Of a stretch of 57,359 bases of DNA, positions 26,574 to 35,559 are shown piece after piece; positions within the stretch are counted from its first letter, which is position 1, and every line of letters begins with the position of its first letter. This DNA comes from CAZMPJ01 sp964568455 (GTDB lineage: Bacteria > Margulisbacteria > WOR-1 > O2-12-FULL-45-9), in assembly GCA_964568455.1 (NCBI GenBank), contig CAZMPJ010000011.1:1-57359 (forward strand), given 5' to 3'. The notes beneath the pieces were generated by a model that saw nothing but the letters and a program-made list of their open reading frames with translations, had not been told where the DNA came from and searched no databases. Position numbers and translations under genes: made by a program.

Positions 26574-26576
26574 TCT

Positions 26577-26603
26577 GAAATTTTAGTGTGTTTTTTTCGA
26601 TAT
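26577..26603 (+). promoter_or_regulatory. Sigma28-type promoter P5
   Basis: GAAA (26577-26580), 15 bases, then TTCGATAT (26596-26603) and a TA tract. GGAGG at 26611-26615 follows at once, so the leader is very short. It drives the GH26 and TPR-barrel pair. Confidence 0.72.
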
Positions 26604-26626
26604 ATATATAGGAGGAAATGAGCATC

Positions 26627-27592
26627 ATGAGTGACGGACTAAGCTGCAATAAAATAATGCCCCCTATTAATGGCAAAAAATATCTTGGGATTTTTGCTCC
26701 ACAAAAAGACCATGAATCCCCCGCAGTAACAATGCAAAATATCGCAGCCTTTGAAGCTCTCTCCGGAACCGAAGTAGATATTTCTTTAATATTTATTTCC
26801 CTTTTATCTGGCCCTCTTTTTCCAACCAGACAAGCAAGAGCTATGGCGAAAAAAGGTAGCACTGTATTTGTAAAAATTGAGCCATGGGATCCAAGCCCAG
26901 ACAAAAAGAAAATAAATTTTCTTAGGGCAATAATAAATGGGAAATATGATCGCGATTTCAAACGCTTTGCCTATCACGCGCAAAAGTTCATGCAAGAAAC
27001 CGGCAAATCATTCTTTTTATCTTTTGGCCACGAAATGAATTTTGACAAATCTGCCTGGGCAAAAAAACGCAATGTTAACAGTTACCCATGGGCAGGTAAT
27101 CCTGATTTATACAAAAAAGCTTATATTCATGTTTATAAATTAATGTCTAAAATGGCACCAGGCATTACCTGGGTCTGGAACATAAATGTTGATGCTGAGG
27201 CCAGCGCATATTATCCAGGAGATCAATATGTTGACTGGGTAGCACTCGATGGTTATGATACAACCGGTAAAAGAGGGACAGAACATTTATTTAATGGCAA
27301 CCTCCAAGACCCCAAAAATCCAAAGATATTAACTTATCTTAAAAGCCTGAAAAAACCAATTATGATTGGCGAATTTGCCTGCGGCAAAGATAATCCTCAA
27401 TGCTTAACAGATTTTTTAGATTTTACCGCCAATGATCCAGCTATTGCCGGCATTGTCTATTTTAACCGCGACAAAGAAGATTCATGGGCCATCACCCAGC
27501 CAAAAGAACAACAAGCTTGGTCAAAAGCAATGCAAAAACATATAGAACTATTCCAAGGGGCTATTGAACAAGCTCCTTGCCAGGAGAAATAA
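26627..27592 (+). CDS. GH26-like glycosidase in the sigma28-type regulon
   Basis: The 321-residue protein starts at the ATG at 26627, eleven bases from GGAGG; another ATG at 26618 is only two bases from it. GH26 landmarks are SFGHEMNFDK (acid/base E136), MIGEFACG (nucleophile E249) and YYPGDQYVDWVALDGYD, in the normal order. The sequence differs clearly from the two GH26 proteins on the minus strand. No signal peptide is visible. It precedes the TPR-barrel gene by two bases, mirroring the hydrolase genes that accompany synthase and outer-membrane pore genes in cellulose and PNAG clusters. It may trim the exported polymer; the substrate is unknown. Confidence 0.82.
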   Translation: MSDGLSCNKIMPPINGKKYLGIFAPQKDHESPAVTMQNIAAFEALSGTEVDISLIFISLLSGPLFPTRQARAMAKKGSTVFVKIEPWDPSPDKKKINFLRAIINGKYDRDFKRFAYHAQKFMQETGKSFFLSFGHEMNFDKSAWAKKRNVNSYPWAGNPDLYKKAYIHVYKLMSKMAPGITWVWNINVDAEASAYYPGDQYVDWVALDGYDTTGKRGTEHLFNGNLQDPKNPKILTYLKSLKKPIMIGEFACGKDNPQCLTDFLDFTANDPAIAGIVYFNRDKEDSWAITQPKEQQAWSKAMQKHIELFQGAIEQAPCQEK

Positions 27593-27593
27593 A

Positions 27594-30500
27594 ATGGTCG
27601 ATAAGATATTAGGCATAATTTATAAACTAAATACTTATCAGGCCCAAGAAAAGCCAAAACAAAGGGTGCTATTGGCAAACAAAGGAACCTTACCCATTAT
27701 TTCTCCCGCTCTTATCATAAGCCAGGCTGCACCAGAAGAATCAATTTTAACTCCCGACCTTGCCACAAACATACACAAGGCCTCTTCGCGCGGAGTAAGA
27801 AACTCTTCTGACAAAGCTATTATCAATTGGTTAATCAATAGAAATAAAGGGGCCGGCAACCTTAAATCTCTTGCTAAAGCATTGCTTAAAGGAAAGCCCT
27901 CTACTCTTTGGAAAGCACAAATTGCTATAATCCTGTTTTCGGAAATTGACACTAATCCTGAAATTGCAACACTTTTAATTAGTTTCTTAATTAAATATTG
28001 CAACAAAATTGACAAAGATTCCCTAAAAACAATGGACGCCACTACCCTGTCAGCCGAAAACAAACAACTCATTCTAAATACGATCTGGAAAATGTTTTTA
28101 GAAAAGAATATTGGTAATCCAAACAACAATCATTACGACCCCATTGTTGCAGGAGACTATTATCTAACTAAATATACAGTAACAAAATCAAGCCATGATT
28201 TAGATGCGGCTCAAGAACATTATAAATATGTAACTGATCGGCCAACTTTCAAGGTTCATCATAACAACAAATTGTTTCTGGGAATTGCCATACGCTATCG
28301 CCCTTATTACATTATGACTACAGAATACGAACTGTATGACGAAGTAAAAGTAACAAATATTCTTTATACAAACAGGAAAATTTCGGCTGAAAGATGGCTC
28401 AAGCTAAAAAAAGAAAAACTCAAACGCCTACCAAGACCATTATATGAACAGATACCAGAAATAATGGGCGCATTGAATCCTGTAGAAATAGAATATTATC
28501 GCTATCAAACAAGGGCACTTGCAAAACTAGCGCAAATTGAGTTAATGCGCATTAAGAATCCAGAAGACAGGCAACAAAGGCTAGCAAAGGCTGCTGACTA
28601 TGCCAACCAAGCATTGAAAATCATTAAAAACAAAAAAACTAGCATCAAAGGCAGCTCAATCAAATTCAATGATTTTACTCCTTTAGAGTTAGCAAAGACT
28701 TTGGCAGAAATAAATTTACAACAAGCAGAACTAGCTAAAGAAAATAAAGATACTGCTTCTTTTCAAACCCATCTAACAAAAGCAACTGCACAAGTTAAAG
28801 CACTTGAAGATTTATTTAGGAATTATGAAAAGCTATGCAAAGGCAAAAAAATTGAATCTCCCTGGTATAAACAAATTAAATCTTCTACAAAAATATTAAA
28901 AGCTAAAACATTATTATACTCAGGAAAGGCTAATGAAATAGATATATCAGACATGGATTCGCTACCAATAATCGTAAAACTTGGCTTAGCCGAAAAAATG
29001 GTACTTGCTTATTACGAAAAAAGAGACGAACAATCTTATATAAAAGCAACAAAACAACTAGAACAAATAATCAATAATTCACAAAGCGACGCTTACTCCA
29101 TAGCAAAAGCAAAACTCTTGCTTGGCGAAATAAGAGGAGTAAAAGCTGGTAACAATCTTTCTTTATTGCAAGAGGCAAAAAACCTTTTACATCAAGCTAT
29201 TAATTCTAAACAATTAAAAGATGAAGAATTAGCAAAAGCCAAAAAAACATTAGGAGAAAATTTAACCCGCCAAGCCTTTTTAAACAGCGAAGAAACAGAA
29301 AGCCTATTATCCTTGGCAGAAACCGAATTCAAGGCTGCTTTAGAACTAAAAATTAGCAAATATGATAAAGACAGCGCTAATATATGGCTGGCTAAAATTC
29401 ATCTATTTAAAGCCAATTTAGCAAAGGATAATGCGAGCCAAAGAACTGCCTTGGTTGAGTCAGAAAGATTCGCTTCTTCAGCTTTACAATCAGACAGCTT
29501 GGATGACAAAACCCTCTCTGAAGTTTATCAACTTCAAGGAGACATAAAAGTTGCTTGGAAAAATTACGATTCAGCCATAGATCTTTATTTAAAAGCTATT
29601 GAAAAAAATCCTGACAATCAAAATGCCAAGGTCTCACTTGCCAATGTTTATGCCTGGCAAGGATATTATACTAAAGCTCTCAAAACTTACAGAGAAGTTA
29701 CTACTCAGGCTCATCAAAACAACAAAACAGCTGTTTACAAAGCCAGATTAGGAATCGCCGATATTTATAATTGGAAAGAAGACTATCAAATTGCCATAAG
29801 CAAATATGAAAATATTGCCACTGATTTAAATGCTGAAACAAAACAAGATGCTGAGATCGATCGACTTAAACTACAAGCAAAACTAGCTTATTATGAGGCA
29901 CAATTAAGAAGCGGAAACTATGACGAACTAGAAAATGCCGAACAAAAAGCATCAGAAATATTAGATAACGAACCATACGGCTCCCCTATTTTAATGAGAA
30001 CTAAATTCTTTATGCTTGAAATCGCGGATGCCTATATTGCCACAAACCAAGATGAAAAAGCGCTACCAATATTAAACGGCATAAAAGACGATCCAGAAAC
30101 AAATCCTCAAACCGGCAAACATGATGAAATTACCTTAGGCATGCTAACTCACCTACGCCTAGCTCGCTACTATAATAGTAATGACAATAAAAATAAAGCT
30201 AATGAACACTTTAATGAAATTTATGGCCTCTATATTGGCGGAGTTACTGCTCTTAGAAACGACAATAGCGAACTAACCAACCAAGAACTGCTCATGAAAG
30301 CAGAGGCCCTAGTCTTTTTTAAACGCTACAAAGAAGCAGCTGCTATTTACGAGCAAGTTTTGCAAAACCCGGAAATCAGCGTGCGACAACGATTAGACAT
30401 TCTTTGTGATTATTCTTCATTATTTACTTTTGATGATGCTAAGAAAAAAGATCGCGTTGAAGATCATGACCGGGCAGAAGAATATTTTGACACTATTATC

Positions 30501-31694
30501 TTACATTATGGTAACAACTCTGACTTAAGCAATAAAGAAAAATTATTATATGTTAAAGCATTATTTAATATGGCTGAAATCAAACGCTGGGGCGATAATC
30601 GCGATTATGACTTATCTCTTGCTTATTATCTTGATGCCCTTGAAATTTTAGAAAAAACAGGCACTTCAACCAAAACCGTTAAAGAATTAAAGGCTCGAGT
30701 TAATATTGGGCTGGCTAGAATATATGAGGTTAAAGGTGATATGGCTTCTGCTAATAAACATGCCAGAGCAGCCACTAAAGAAAAAGAAGAAATAGCAAAG
30801 GTTTATCAAAAAGCAGCAAAAAGAGCCAAGGCTTCGGTTTCTAGGCCTTTGTTAAGAGCTAAACATAGTCAATTTCGCTCAAAGAGAGGCGAAGTAGAGC
30901 TGCGAGAAGAAATAGAATTAAGAGCACCTGTCCATCCCAACATTGACGTGACTGTAACCGAAAGAATAGATCATGATGAACATCCAGAAACTACCACTAG
31001 CACTTACGTTGGCGCAGCAGCCCACAACGTTCCTATTGCAAAAGATACTTATTTAGATGTAGAGGCAAGAGGCAAAGTTGTAACCACTCAAAGCGGCAAA
31101 GGTAGAACAGAATATTATAGGCAATCAGATCTTGAGACTTCTACTCGCGTTAGAAACCCTTATGTTCAAGCAGAACTTAATACCGGTCACGACATAAGAC
31201 GCAAAGAACTTGGCACCACAGTTAACACCAATGTTTTATTTAGAGCTGCCGGGGTAACCAATATACCTTTCTTAAGAGGACTAGAAGTTGGCGTTGAATA
31301 CAATAAATATGATTTCCTTCTTAATGGCACACACTTGCGCAGAAATGTAAGCTTACTTACTCGCGGTTCTTGGTCACTGGTTGACGATTTTTTAAGTGTT
31401 GGTTTTCAAGCTAATTATCCATATGTTGAATTCTTACCTTATGCTGATTACACAAATGACGATAGTGACAGCGGCACTAAAGCAACTTATCATCCAGTAC
31501 GTGGAAGAGTTGGCGGAAATTTAAGATTCTCTTTTAGACGCTGGGGTGTTCCAATTGATCTAACTGCTGAATTTAATTATTACCGACAATTTAGTCATGT
31601 TGGTCCAAACAATAAAGAACAAGATTATCAATTTAATGAAACTATGTTCAATATAAACCTGCTTAACTTCTTAAACTGGCCTTATAATCAGTAA
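27594..31694 (+). CDS. TPR protein with C-terminal barrel-like domain (BcsC/PgaA-like layout)
   Basis: I choose the ATG at 27594 with AGGAG seven bases upstream, giving 1366 residues. Residues about 100-1080 are helical repeats with clear TPR units (YDSAIDLYLKAIEKNPDNQN, and NVYAWQGYYTKALKTYREVT just after). The last 290 residues change to beta-rich sequence with many aromatic strands, e.g. LEVGVEYNKYDFLLNGTHL and GGNLRFSFRRWGV, as in an outer-membrane barrel. This layout matches BcsC, PgaA and PelB-type exporters. No Sec signal peptide is visible and the last residue is Gln rather than an aromatic, so standard outer-membrane insertion is uncertain. It is coupled to the GH26 gene. Confidence 0.75.
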   Translation: MVDKILGIIYKLNTYQAQEKPKQRVLLANKGTLPIISPALIISQAAPEESILTPDLATNIHKASSRGVRNSSDKAIINWLINRNKGAGNLKSLAKALLKGKPSTLWKAQIAIILFSEIDTNPEIATLLISFLIKYCNKIDKDSLKTMDATTLSAENKQLILNTIWKMFLEKNIGNPNNNHYDPIVAGDYYLTKYTVTKSSHDLDAAQEHYKYVTDRPTFKVHHNNKLFLGIAIRYRPYYIMTTEYELYDEVKVTNILYTNRKISAERWLKLKKEKLKRLPRPLYEQIPEIMGALNPVEIEYYRYQTRALAKLAQIELMRIKNPEDRQQRLAKAADYANQALKIIKNKKTSIKGSSIKFNDFTPLELAKTLAEINLQQAELAKENKDTASFQTHLTKATAQVKALEDLFRNYEKLCKGKKIESPWYKQIKSSTKILKAKTLLYSGKANEIDISDMDSLPIIVKLGLAEKMVLAYYEKRDEQSYIKATKQLEQIINNSQSDAYSIAKAKLLLGEIRGVKAGNNLSLLQEAKNLLHQAINSKQLKDEELAKAKKTLGENLTRQAFLNSEETESLLSLAETEFKAALELKISKYDKDSANIWLAKIHLFKANLAKDNASQRTALVESERFASSALQSDSLDDKTLSEVYQLQGDIKVAWKNYDSAIDLYLKAIEKNPDNQNAKVSLANVYAWQGYYTKALKTYREVTTQAHQNNKTAVYKARLGIADIYNWKEDYQIAISKYENIATDLNAETKQDAEIDRLKLQAKLAYYEAQLRSGNYDELENAEQKASEILDNEPYGSPILMRTKFFMLEIADAYIATNQDEKALPILNGIKDDPETNPQTGKHDEITLGMLTHLRLARYYNSNDNKNKANEHFNEIYGLYIGGVTALRNDNSELTNQELLMKAEALVFFKRYKEAAAIYEQVLQNPEISVRQRLDILCDYSSLFTFDDAKKKDRVEDHDRAEEYFDTIILHYGNNSDLSNKEKLLYVKALFNMAEIKRWGDNRDYDLSLAYYLDALEILEKTGTSTKTVKELKARVNIGLARIYEVKGDMASANKHARAATKEKEEIAKVYQKAAKRAKASVSRPLLRAKHSQFRSKRGEVELREEIELRAPVHPNIDVTVTERIDHDEHPETTTSTYVGAAAHNVPIAKDTYLDVEARGKVVTTQSGKGRTEYYRQSDLETSTRVRNPYVQAELNTGHDIRRKELGTTVNTNVLFRAAGVTNIPFLRGLEVGVEYNKYDFLLNGTHLRRNVSLLTRGSWSLVDDFLSVGFQANYPYVEFLPYADYTNDDSDSGTKATYHPVRGRVGGNLRFSFRRWGVPIDLTAEFNYYRQFSHVGPNNKEQDYQFNETMFNINLLNFLNWPYNQ

Positions 31695-31701
31695 ATAAAC
31701 T

Positions 31702-31728
31702 GAAATTCCCACCCAAATCTGTCGATAT
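31702..31728 (+). promoter_or_regulatory. Sigma28-type promoter P6
   Basis: GAAA (31702-31705), 15 bases, then GTCGATAT (31721-31728) and a TA tract. AAGGA precedes the ATG at 31749. Confidence 0.75.
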
Positions 31729-31748
31729 ATATATGTAAGGATAAAACT

Positions 31749-32537
31749 ATGATTAGATTATCTAGAATAACTAACAAGCCAACCAGAACTGCGGTTCAGC
31801 AAAGTTTTGCGAACAAATCCTTTCAAGCCCGCAGAACTTTTGAAGGCGCCTATTTCAGCACTGGCCGCACCTTAACCACCAGCTCTCTTTTATATTCTCT
31901 TCCCATGGTAGATATGGCTGGCCCACCACTACTTAACCTACTCGGCTTTACCACTATTTCAGCTCTAGGTATGTTTGGCACCAAACGGCCTTCAATAAGA
32001 CTCGCTACTTTTGCTGGATTTGCTATGGCCGGAGGCCTAGTTGGAGATCCTTTTGTTTCTTTATTGGGAGAAGCTAGCCCATTAACCATGTTAATTACTT
32101 CAGGCACTTATGCTTACAAAAAAACAAATAATAGCAAATTAAAAACAGCTTTAATCATTTCATTAGTTGCTATGCCAGGAGTTTTCATGGGATTGTTTAA
32201 GGCCGTAATGTTTCGGCCAGCAATACTATCTTTACCGCTGGGTCTCCTAGGTGAATTTGTAGGCACCAGAATAGGTTCTCGTCGCCTGCAACAACAATTA
32301 CCCGGTTTTAACCAGGAACTTTCGGAACTACTACAACACGAAGACGTTACTCCAAAACAGATCGTTGAACAATTAATGCTCACTCCGCGAATGATTGGAA
32401 GACGCGGCAGCTTACGTTTTAACAGCTATTTCCTTAAAACTCTTTCTGCTCATGCACCTGAAAAATCAGATGAAGTAATTGATCTTCTAGGTCACACAAA
32501 AAGAGGCAGAAGGATTTTGAAAAAATTCAAGAAATAG
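31749..32537 (+). CDS. Unknown inner-membrane protein with Arg-rich N-terminus
   Basis: The 262-residue protein opens with 31 residues rich in Arg, Ser and Thr and without Asp or Glu (MIRLSRITNKPTRTAVQQSF). Three to five hydrophobic segments lie between about 45 and 190 (LPMVDMAGPPLLNLLGF, FAGFAMAGGLVGDPFVSLLG, ALIISLVAMPGVFMGLF). A basic cytoplasmic tail ends in GRRILKKFKK. The family is not recognised. It is a single-gene unit. The start RLSR resembles the start of the kinase at 39105 (AAIRLSRRAN), which supports a shared N-terminal signal. Confidence 0.6.
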   Translation: MIRLSRITNKPTRTAVQQSFANKSFQARRTFEGAYFSTGRTLTTSSLLYSLPMVDMAGPPLLNLLGFTTISALGMFGTKRPSIRLATFAGFAMAGGLVGDPFVSLLGEASPLTMLITSGTYAYKKTNNSKLKTALIISLVAMPGVFMGLFKAVMFRPAILSLPLGLLGEFVGTRIGSRRLQQQLPGFNQELSELLQHEDVTPKQIVEQLMLTPRMIGRRGSLRFNSYFLKTLSAHAPEKSDEVIDLLGHTKRGRRILKKFKK

Positions 32538-32538
32538 T

Positions 32539-32565
32539 GAAATTTCTCTGAAAATGTATCGATAA
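32539..32565 (+). promoter_or_regulatory. Sigma28-type promoter P7
   Basis: GAAA (32539-32542), 15 bases, then ATCGATAA (32558-32565), with the TA tract reduced to AATAGATAG. It drives the PKD, small-protein and PP2C unit. AGGAGG precedes the ATG at 32596. Confidence 0.72.
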
Positions 32566-32595
32566 ATAGATAGGAAAAAATAGGAGGACATAATA

Positions 32596-34281
32596 ATGGT
32601 AGTTAACGGAGCTCAAGGAAAATCAGATGGATTTTTATCATGGATAACACCAGGTAAAAAAGAACCAAAGGAAGCAACCAAAAAAGGTCAAATTGACGGT
32701 TTGGTCGGCTGCGCGCCTAACGAAGGTGATTACGATGTTTGTGATGGACAAGAATTAAAAGTTTCCAGTACCAACGCTGATCCATCAGAAAATTACCCTA
32801 TCCATGATGATGCTCGAGCCAATGTCACCTGGCAACTTTCAGTAAAAGACTGCCAAAACAAATCAGTTCCCAACCCAACTGCCCAATGTGATTTTGATGG
32901 CGACGGCAATTATGATAATGAAACTACTTTTGCTGCCGAGGAAGGCCAAAGCTCTATTACAGTTGAACACAAAGTTGCTAAAACTACACCTAATCCAATT
33001 AATTGTATTGTAACTGATGAAATCGGTAACGAAGGCGCAGTTGATATTTATCCGCCTCTCAACGCACCAGAAGCACAAACCGAAGCTGTTAAAACCCAAT
33101 GCGACTATGCACAAGACAAACCAACAATTAGCTCTGCATATCTTGATCCCGCTTCTTTAAATGATAATGGAAATATTGTGTTTGGTTCTGATATTACTAT
33201 TGTAGTTGGAGCAGAAAGCTGCGACGAAAATCAGGCTGACCTTGAAGTATTTGTAACTGTCGGGCCTTACAACGAGATTCCTATGGAAAGGGGCGACGAT
33301 GGTTTTTATAGAGCAACTTTAAAAGTGACTACAAATCTTAGCAACCCGGCTACTATTTTAGTTGCAGATAATGCTAAAGACACTTATACAGAAGAAGCTA
33401 AGTACATTATACCTAACACGGTATCCACCAATAGCGCTTCGGTTGAAAAACCTCAAGCCAGCATTGTTGGCCCATTTTCTGCTAAAGTTGGACAAGCTGT
33501 ACCATTTATGGCAGCAGAACCAGATGAAGAAGCTTATACTTACGAATGGAGTTTTGGCGACGGCACAGGCTCACAACAAGCTATTCCAGAAGGAAAAATT
33601 TATGATAAAACAGGAACTTATACAGTAATTTTAACTGTAAGCAGCAAAGAAAATCCTGATAACAGTACAACCGTTTCTCAAACTATTACTATAGTACCTG
33701 CAGCAGAAACAACAGAAACAGCTCCTACCCCACAAGCCAGTATTATTGCTCCTTTTGTGGGACAGGTTAATGAAACAGTAGAAATTAAAGCTGGTGCTGC
33801 TGATGAAGAAAATTTTACTTACGAATGGAGCTATGGTGATAGCACTTCTGCCCAAGGTGCCAGCCCAGAAGCAAAAACTTATGCAGAAACAGGAACTTAT
33901 ACTGTAAAATTAACAGTAACTAGCATTGTCGATCCAAATAAACAGGATATCGCAACCCAAAAAATCACCATCGTCCCTAGTGCGGAGGAAGTAGACCCTT
34001 CACAACCTGCTCCAGTTGCTAACTTACAAGTTGATTATGAAAGCGGAGCTATTCCTGCAACCGTAAACATTAATGCTTCTAACAGCTATGTAATAGCAGA
34101 AGGCGCCAGCATTGTTAGTTATCAAATTAATTTTGGTGATGGCACATCGGATGAAAATGATCATGGTAATTTTAGCCACACCTATACCAGCGCAGGACAA
34201 AACAGTATTGTTTTAACAATAACTGACAGCAACGGCAAAACTGCTACTGCTCAAACCATAGTTCCAACCTGGCAGGAATAA
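32596..34281 (+). CDS. PKD-domain protein without signal peptide
   Basis: The 561-residue protein contains three PKD (polycystic kidney disease) immunoglobulin-like domains in its second half, marked by YEWSFGDGTG, YEWSYGDST and YQINFGDGTS, each followed by a Y(A/D)xTGTYTVxLTV-like strand or a close variant. An earlier segment carries a calcium-loop-like DFDGDGNYDNE and six or more cysteines (about 40-175), typical of exported proteins. PKD domains normally act outside the cytoplasm in adhesion or glycan binding, yet no Sec, Tat or lipoprotein signal is present. AGGAGG supports the chosen ATG. Export by another route, or a missed signal, must be assumed. Confidence 0.82.
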   Translation: MVVNGAQGKSDGFLSWITPGKKEPKEATKKGQIDGLVGCAPNEGDYDVCDGQELKVSSTNADPSENYPIHDDARANVTWQLSVKDCQNKSVPNPTAQCDFDGDGNYDNETTFAAEEGQSSITVEHKVAKTTPNPINCIVTDEIGNEGAVDIYPPLNAPEAQTEAVKTQCDYAQDKPTISSAYLDPASLNDNGNIVFGSDITIVVGAESCDENQADLEVFVTVGPYNEIPMERGDDGFYRATLKVTTNLSNPATILVADNAKDTYTEEAKYIIPNTVSTNSASVEKPQASIVGPFSAKVGQAVPFMAAEPDEEAYTYEWSFGDGTGSQQAIPEGKIYDKTGTYTVILTVSSKENPDNSTTVSQTITIVPAAETTETAPTPQASIIAPFVGQVNETVEIKAGAADEENFTYEWSYGDSTSAQGASPEAKTYAETGTYTVKLTVTSIVDPNKQDIATQKITIVPSAEEVDPSQPAPVANLQVDYESGAIPATVNINASNSYVIAEGASIVSYQINFGDGTSDENDHGNFSHTYTSAGQNSIVLTITDSNGKTATAQTIVPTWQE

Positions 34282-34291
34282 AAATACTGCA

Positions 34292-34585
34292 ATGAGAGTG
34301 AGCTTATCACCGCAATTCAAAGCAAGGTTTGCCAGCCTCCAAGCTAGAGGCTATTTTGATCTAACTCAGCCAGTCATTATTGCCAGCAAAATCCATTCTT
34401 TAGCTTTTGTACCACAGACTGTGCCTCTTGGATCAGACATTAACAAAGCTGAAATTGATTTTAATACACATGTTCCTGTTTTTGAAACAATAGAAACATT
34501 GGCTGCTCACGTCGAAAAGCAAGAAATTGCTCACGCAAATATAATGGCTCGGCAAATCAGGGGCGGCCTTATGCCTTTACATTAA
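34292..34585 (+). CDS. Small unknown protein between PKD and PP2C genes
   Basis: The 97-residue protein has an acid-free, Arg/Ser-rich start (MRVSLSPQFKARFASLQARG) and a His-rich C-terminal helix (HVEKQEIAHANIMARQI). It has no signal peptide or membrane segment. It lies ten bases after the PKD gene and seven bases before the PP2C gene, in one operon. The ribosome site is weak (AGGA, 14 bases away). It could be an adaptor or phosphatase partner; nothing in the sequence shows this. Confidence 0.55.
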   Translation: MRVSLSPQFKARFASLQARGYFDLTQPVIIASKIHSLAFVPQTVPLGSDINKAEIDFNTHVPVFETIETLAAHVEKQEIAHANIMARQIRGGLMPLH

Positions 34586-34591
34586 GGCTCT

Positions 34592-35452
34592 TTGGATCTT
34601 AAAAGCGTTGAGGCTAAAAGCCTTGATTCTCTCTGTCGCCACTTTCATACAAAGATTGACCGTTTCTCAACCATTGATATAACTTTTACAAGAAAAACTA
34701 TTCACAATGTACCCCTTTATCTTGATCTTTGGCCAAGAGCCCAGGCAAAACAATTACCAAGCAGTCCAATCCCCTCTACTTTTGGTCTAACCCATATTGG
34801 TAATGGTAAGCGCACAAATAATGAAGATTTTTATATTATTGATGAGGATCTTCTTGTCTTATGCGATGGCATGGGTGGGCATAGCGCTGGCGAAGTTGCA
34901 TCAGAGATGGCAGCCCGCATTGTTTATTACTGTTTGCAAAGTGGTTTAAGTTTTGAACAAGCCATATTTTTAGCTAATCAAGAAGTTAACAAGTTTAACA
35001 AAGACAACAAGAAGAACGCTGGCACAACCATAGTTGCTGTTAAACTAGGCAGCAACATTGCTAACTTTGCCCACGTGGGTGATTCGCGGCTTTATCTATT
35101 TAAGGCAGACAAAAGTTACCAACAATTAACACAAGACCATACTTTGTCAGCAATGTTTGACACTGTTGCTCCAAATTATGCTCATATAATAACCAGAGCC
35201 ATTGGCGCAAATGATGAAGAGGCAAACCCAGATTTAGGCTCTCAAGTGCTTGAACCAGACGACATCCTACTCCTTTGCTCTGATGGGCTTAGCGACCCAA
35301 TGAATGATGCAGATATTGCCCAAATTATTTTTCAAGGAAAACCACTTCAAGACACTGCCGAAAACCTATTTAGTGCCGCCATTGCCACTGGTAAGGCCAA
35401 CGATAATATCACGCTTATTCTTTATCAGCAGCAAAATAATTCATTAAAATAG
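34592..35452 (+). CDS. PP2C-type Ser/Thr phosphatase
   Basis: The 286-residue protein has all main PP2C metal-site motifs: RTNNEDFY, LCDGMGGHSAGE (D92), AGTTIV, HVGDSRLYLF, LLLCSDGLSDPM and ANDNITLILY. It is soluble and complete. The start is a TTG at 34592 with AAGG close upstream, because no ATG precedes the phosphatase domain; the first 65 residues are an extra N-terminal region. PP2C enzymes reverse Hanks-type kinase action. The matching kinase and a second PP2C lie in the next unit (39105 and 41538), so the regulon carries one kinase against two phosphatases. Confidence 0.92.
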   Translation: MDLKSVEAKSLDSLCRHFHTKIDRFSTIDITFTRKTIHNVPLYLDLWPRAQAKQLPSSPIPSTFGLTHIGNGKRTNNEDFYIIDEDLLVLCDGMGGHSAGEVASEMAARIVYYCLQSGLSFEQAIFLANQEVNKFNKDNKKNAGTTIVAVKLGSNIANFAHVGDSRLYLFKADKSYQQLTQDHTLSAMFDTVAPNYAHIITRAIGANDEEANPDLGSQVLEPDDILLLCSDGLSDPMNDADIAQIIFQGKPLQDTAENLFSAAIATGKANDNITLILYQQQNNSLK

Positions 35453-35453
35453 T

Positions 35454-35480
35454 GAAATTTCTTCCAAAAGGTGTCGATAT
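35454..35480 (+). promoter_or_regulatory. Sigma28-type promoter P8
   Basis: GAAA (35454-35457), 15 bases, then GTCGATAT (35473-35480) and ATATAC. It drives the five-gene kinase/phosphatase unit 35560-45728. Confidence 0.76.
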
Positions 35481-35506
35481 ATATACGTAGAGGAAATCGC
35501 CATAGA

Positions 35507-35534
35507 GGGGTTAACTCGGTTACTCGAAAACCCC
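35507..35534 (+). promoter_or_regulatory. Leader hairpin before the lipoprotein gene
   Basis: GGGGTT (35507-35512) can pair with AACCCC (35529-35534) around a 16-base loop. It lies between promoter P8 and the AGGAG ribosome site, with an A-rich rather than T-rich tail, so it is not a terminator. It may stabilise the leader. Confidence 0.4.
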
Positions 35535-35559
35535 ACGACGACAAAAAAAGGAGAAAATA

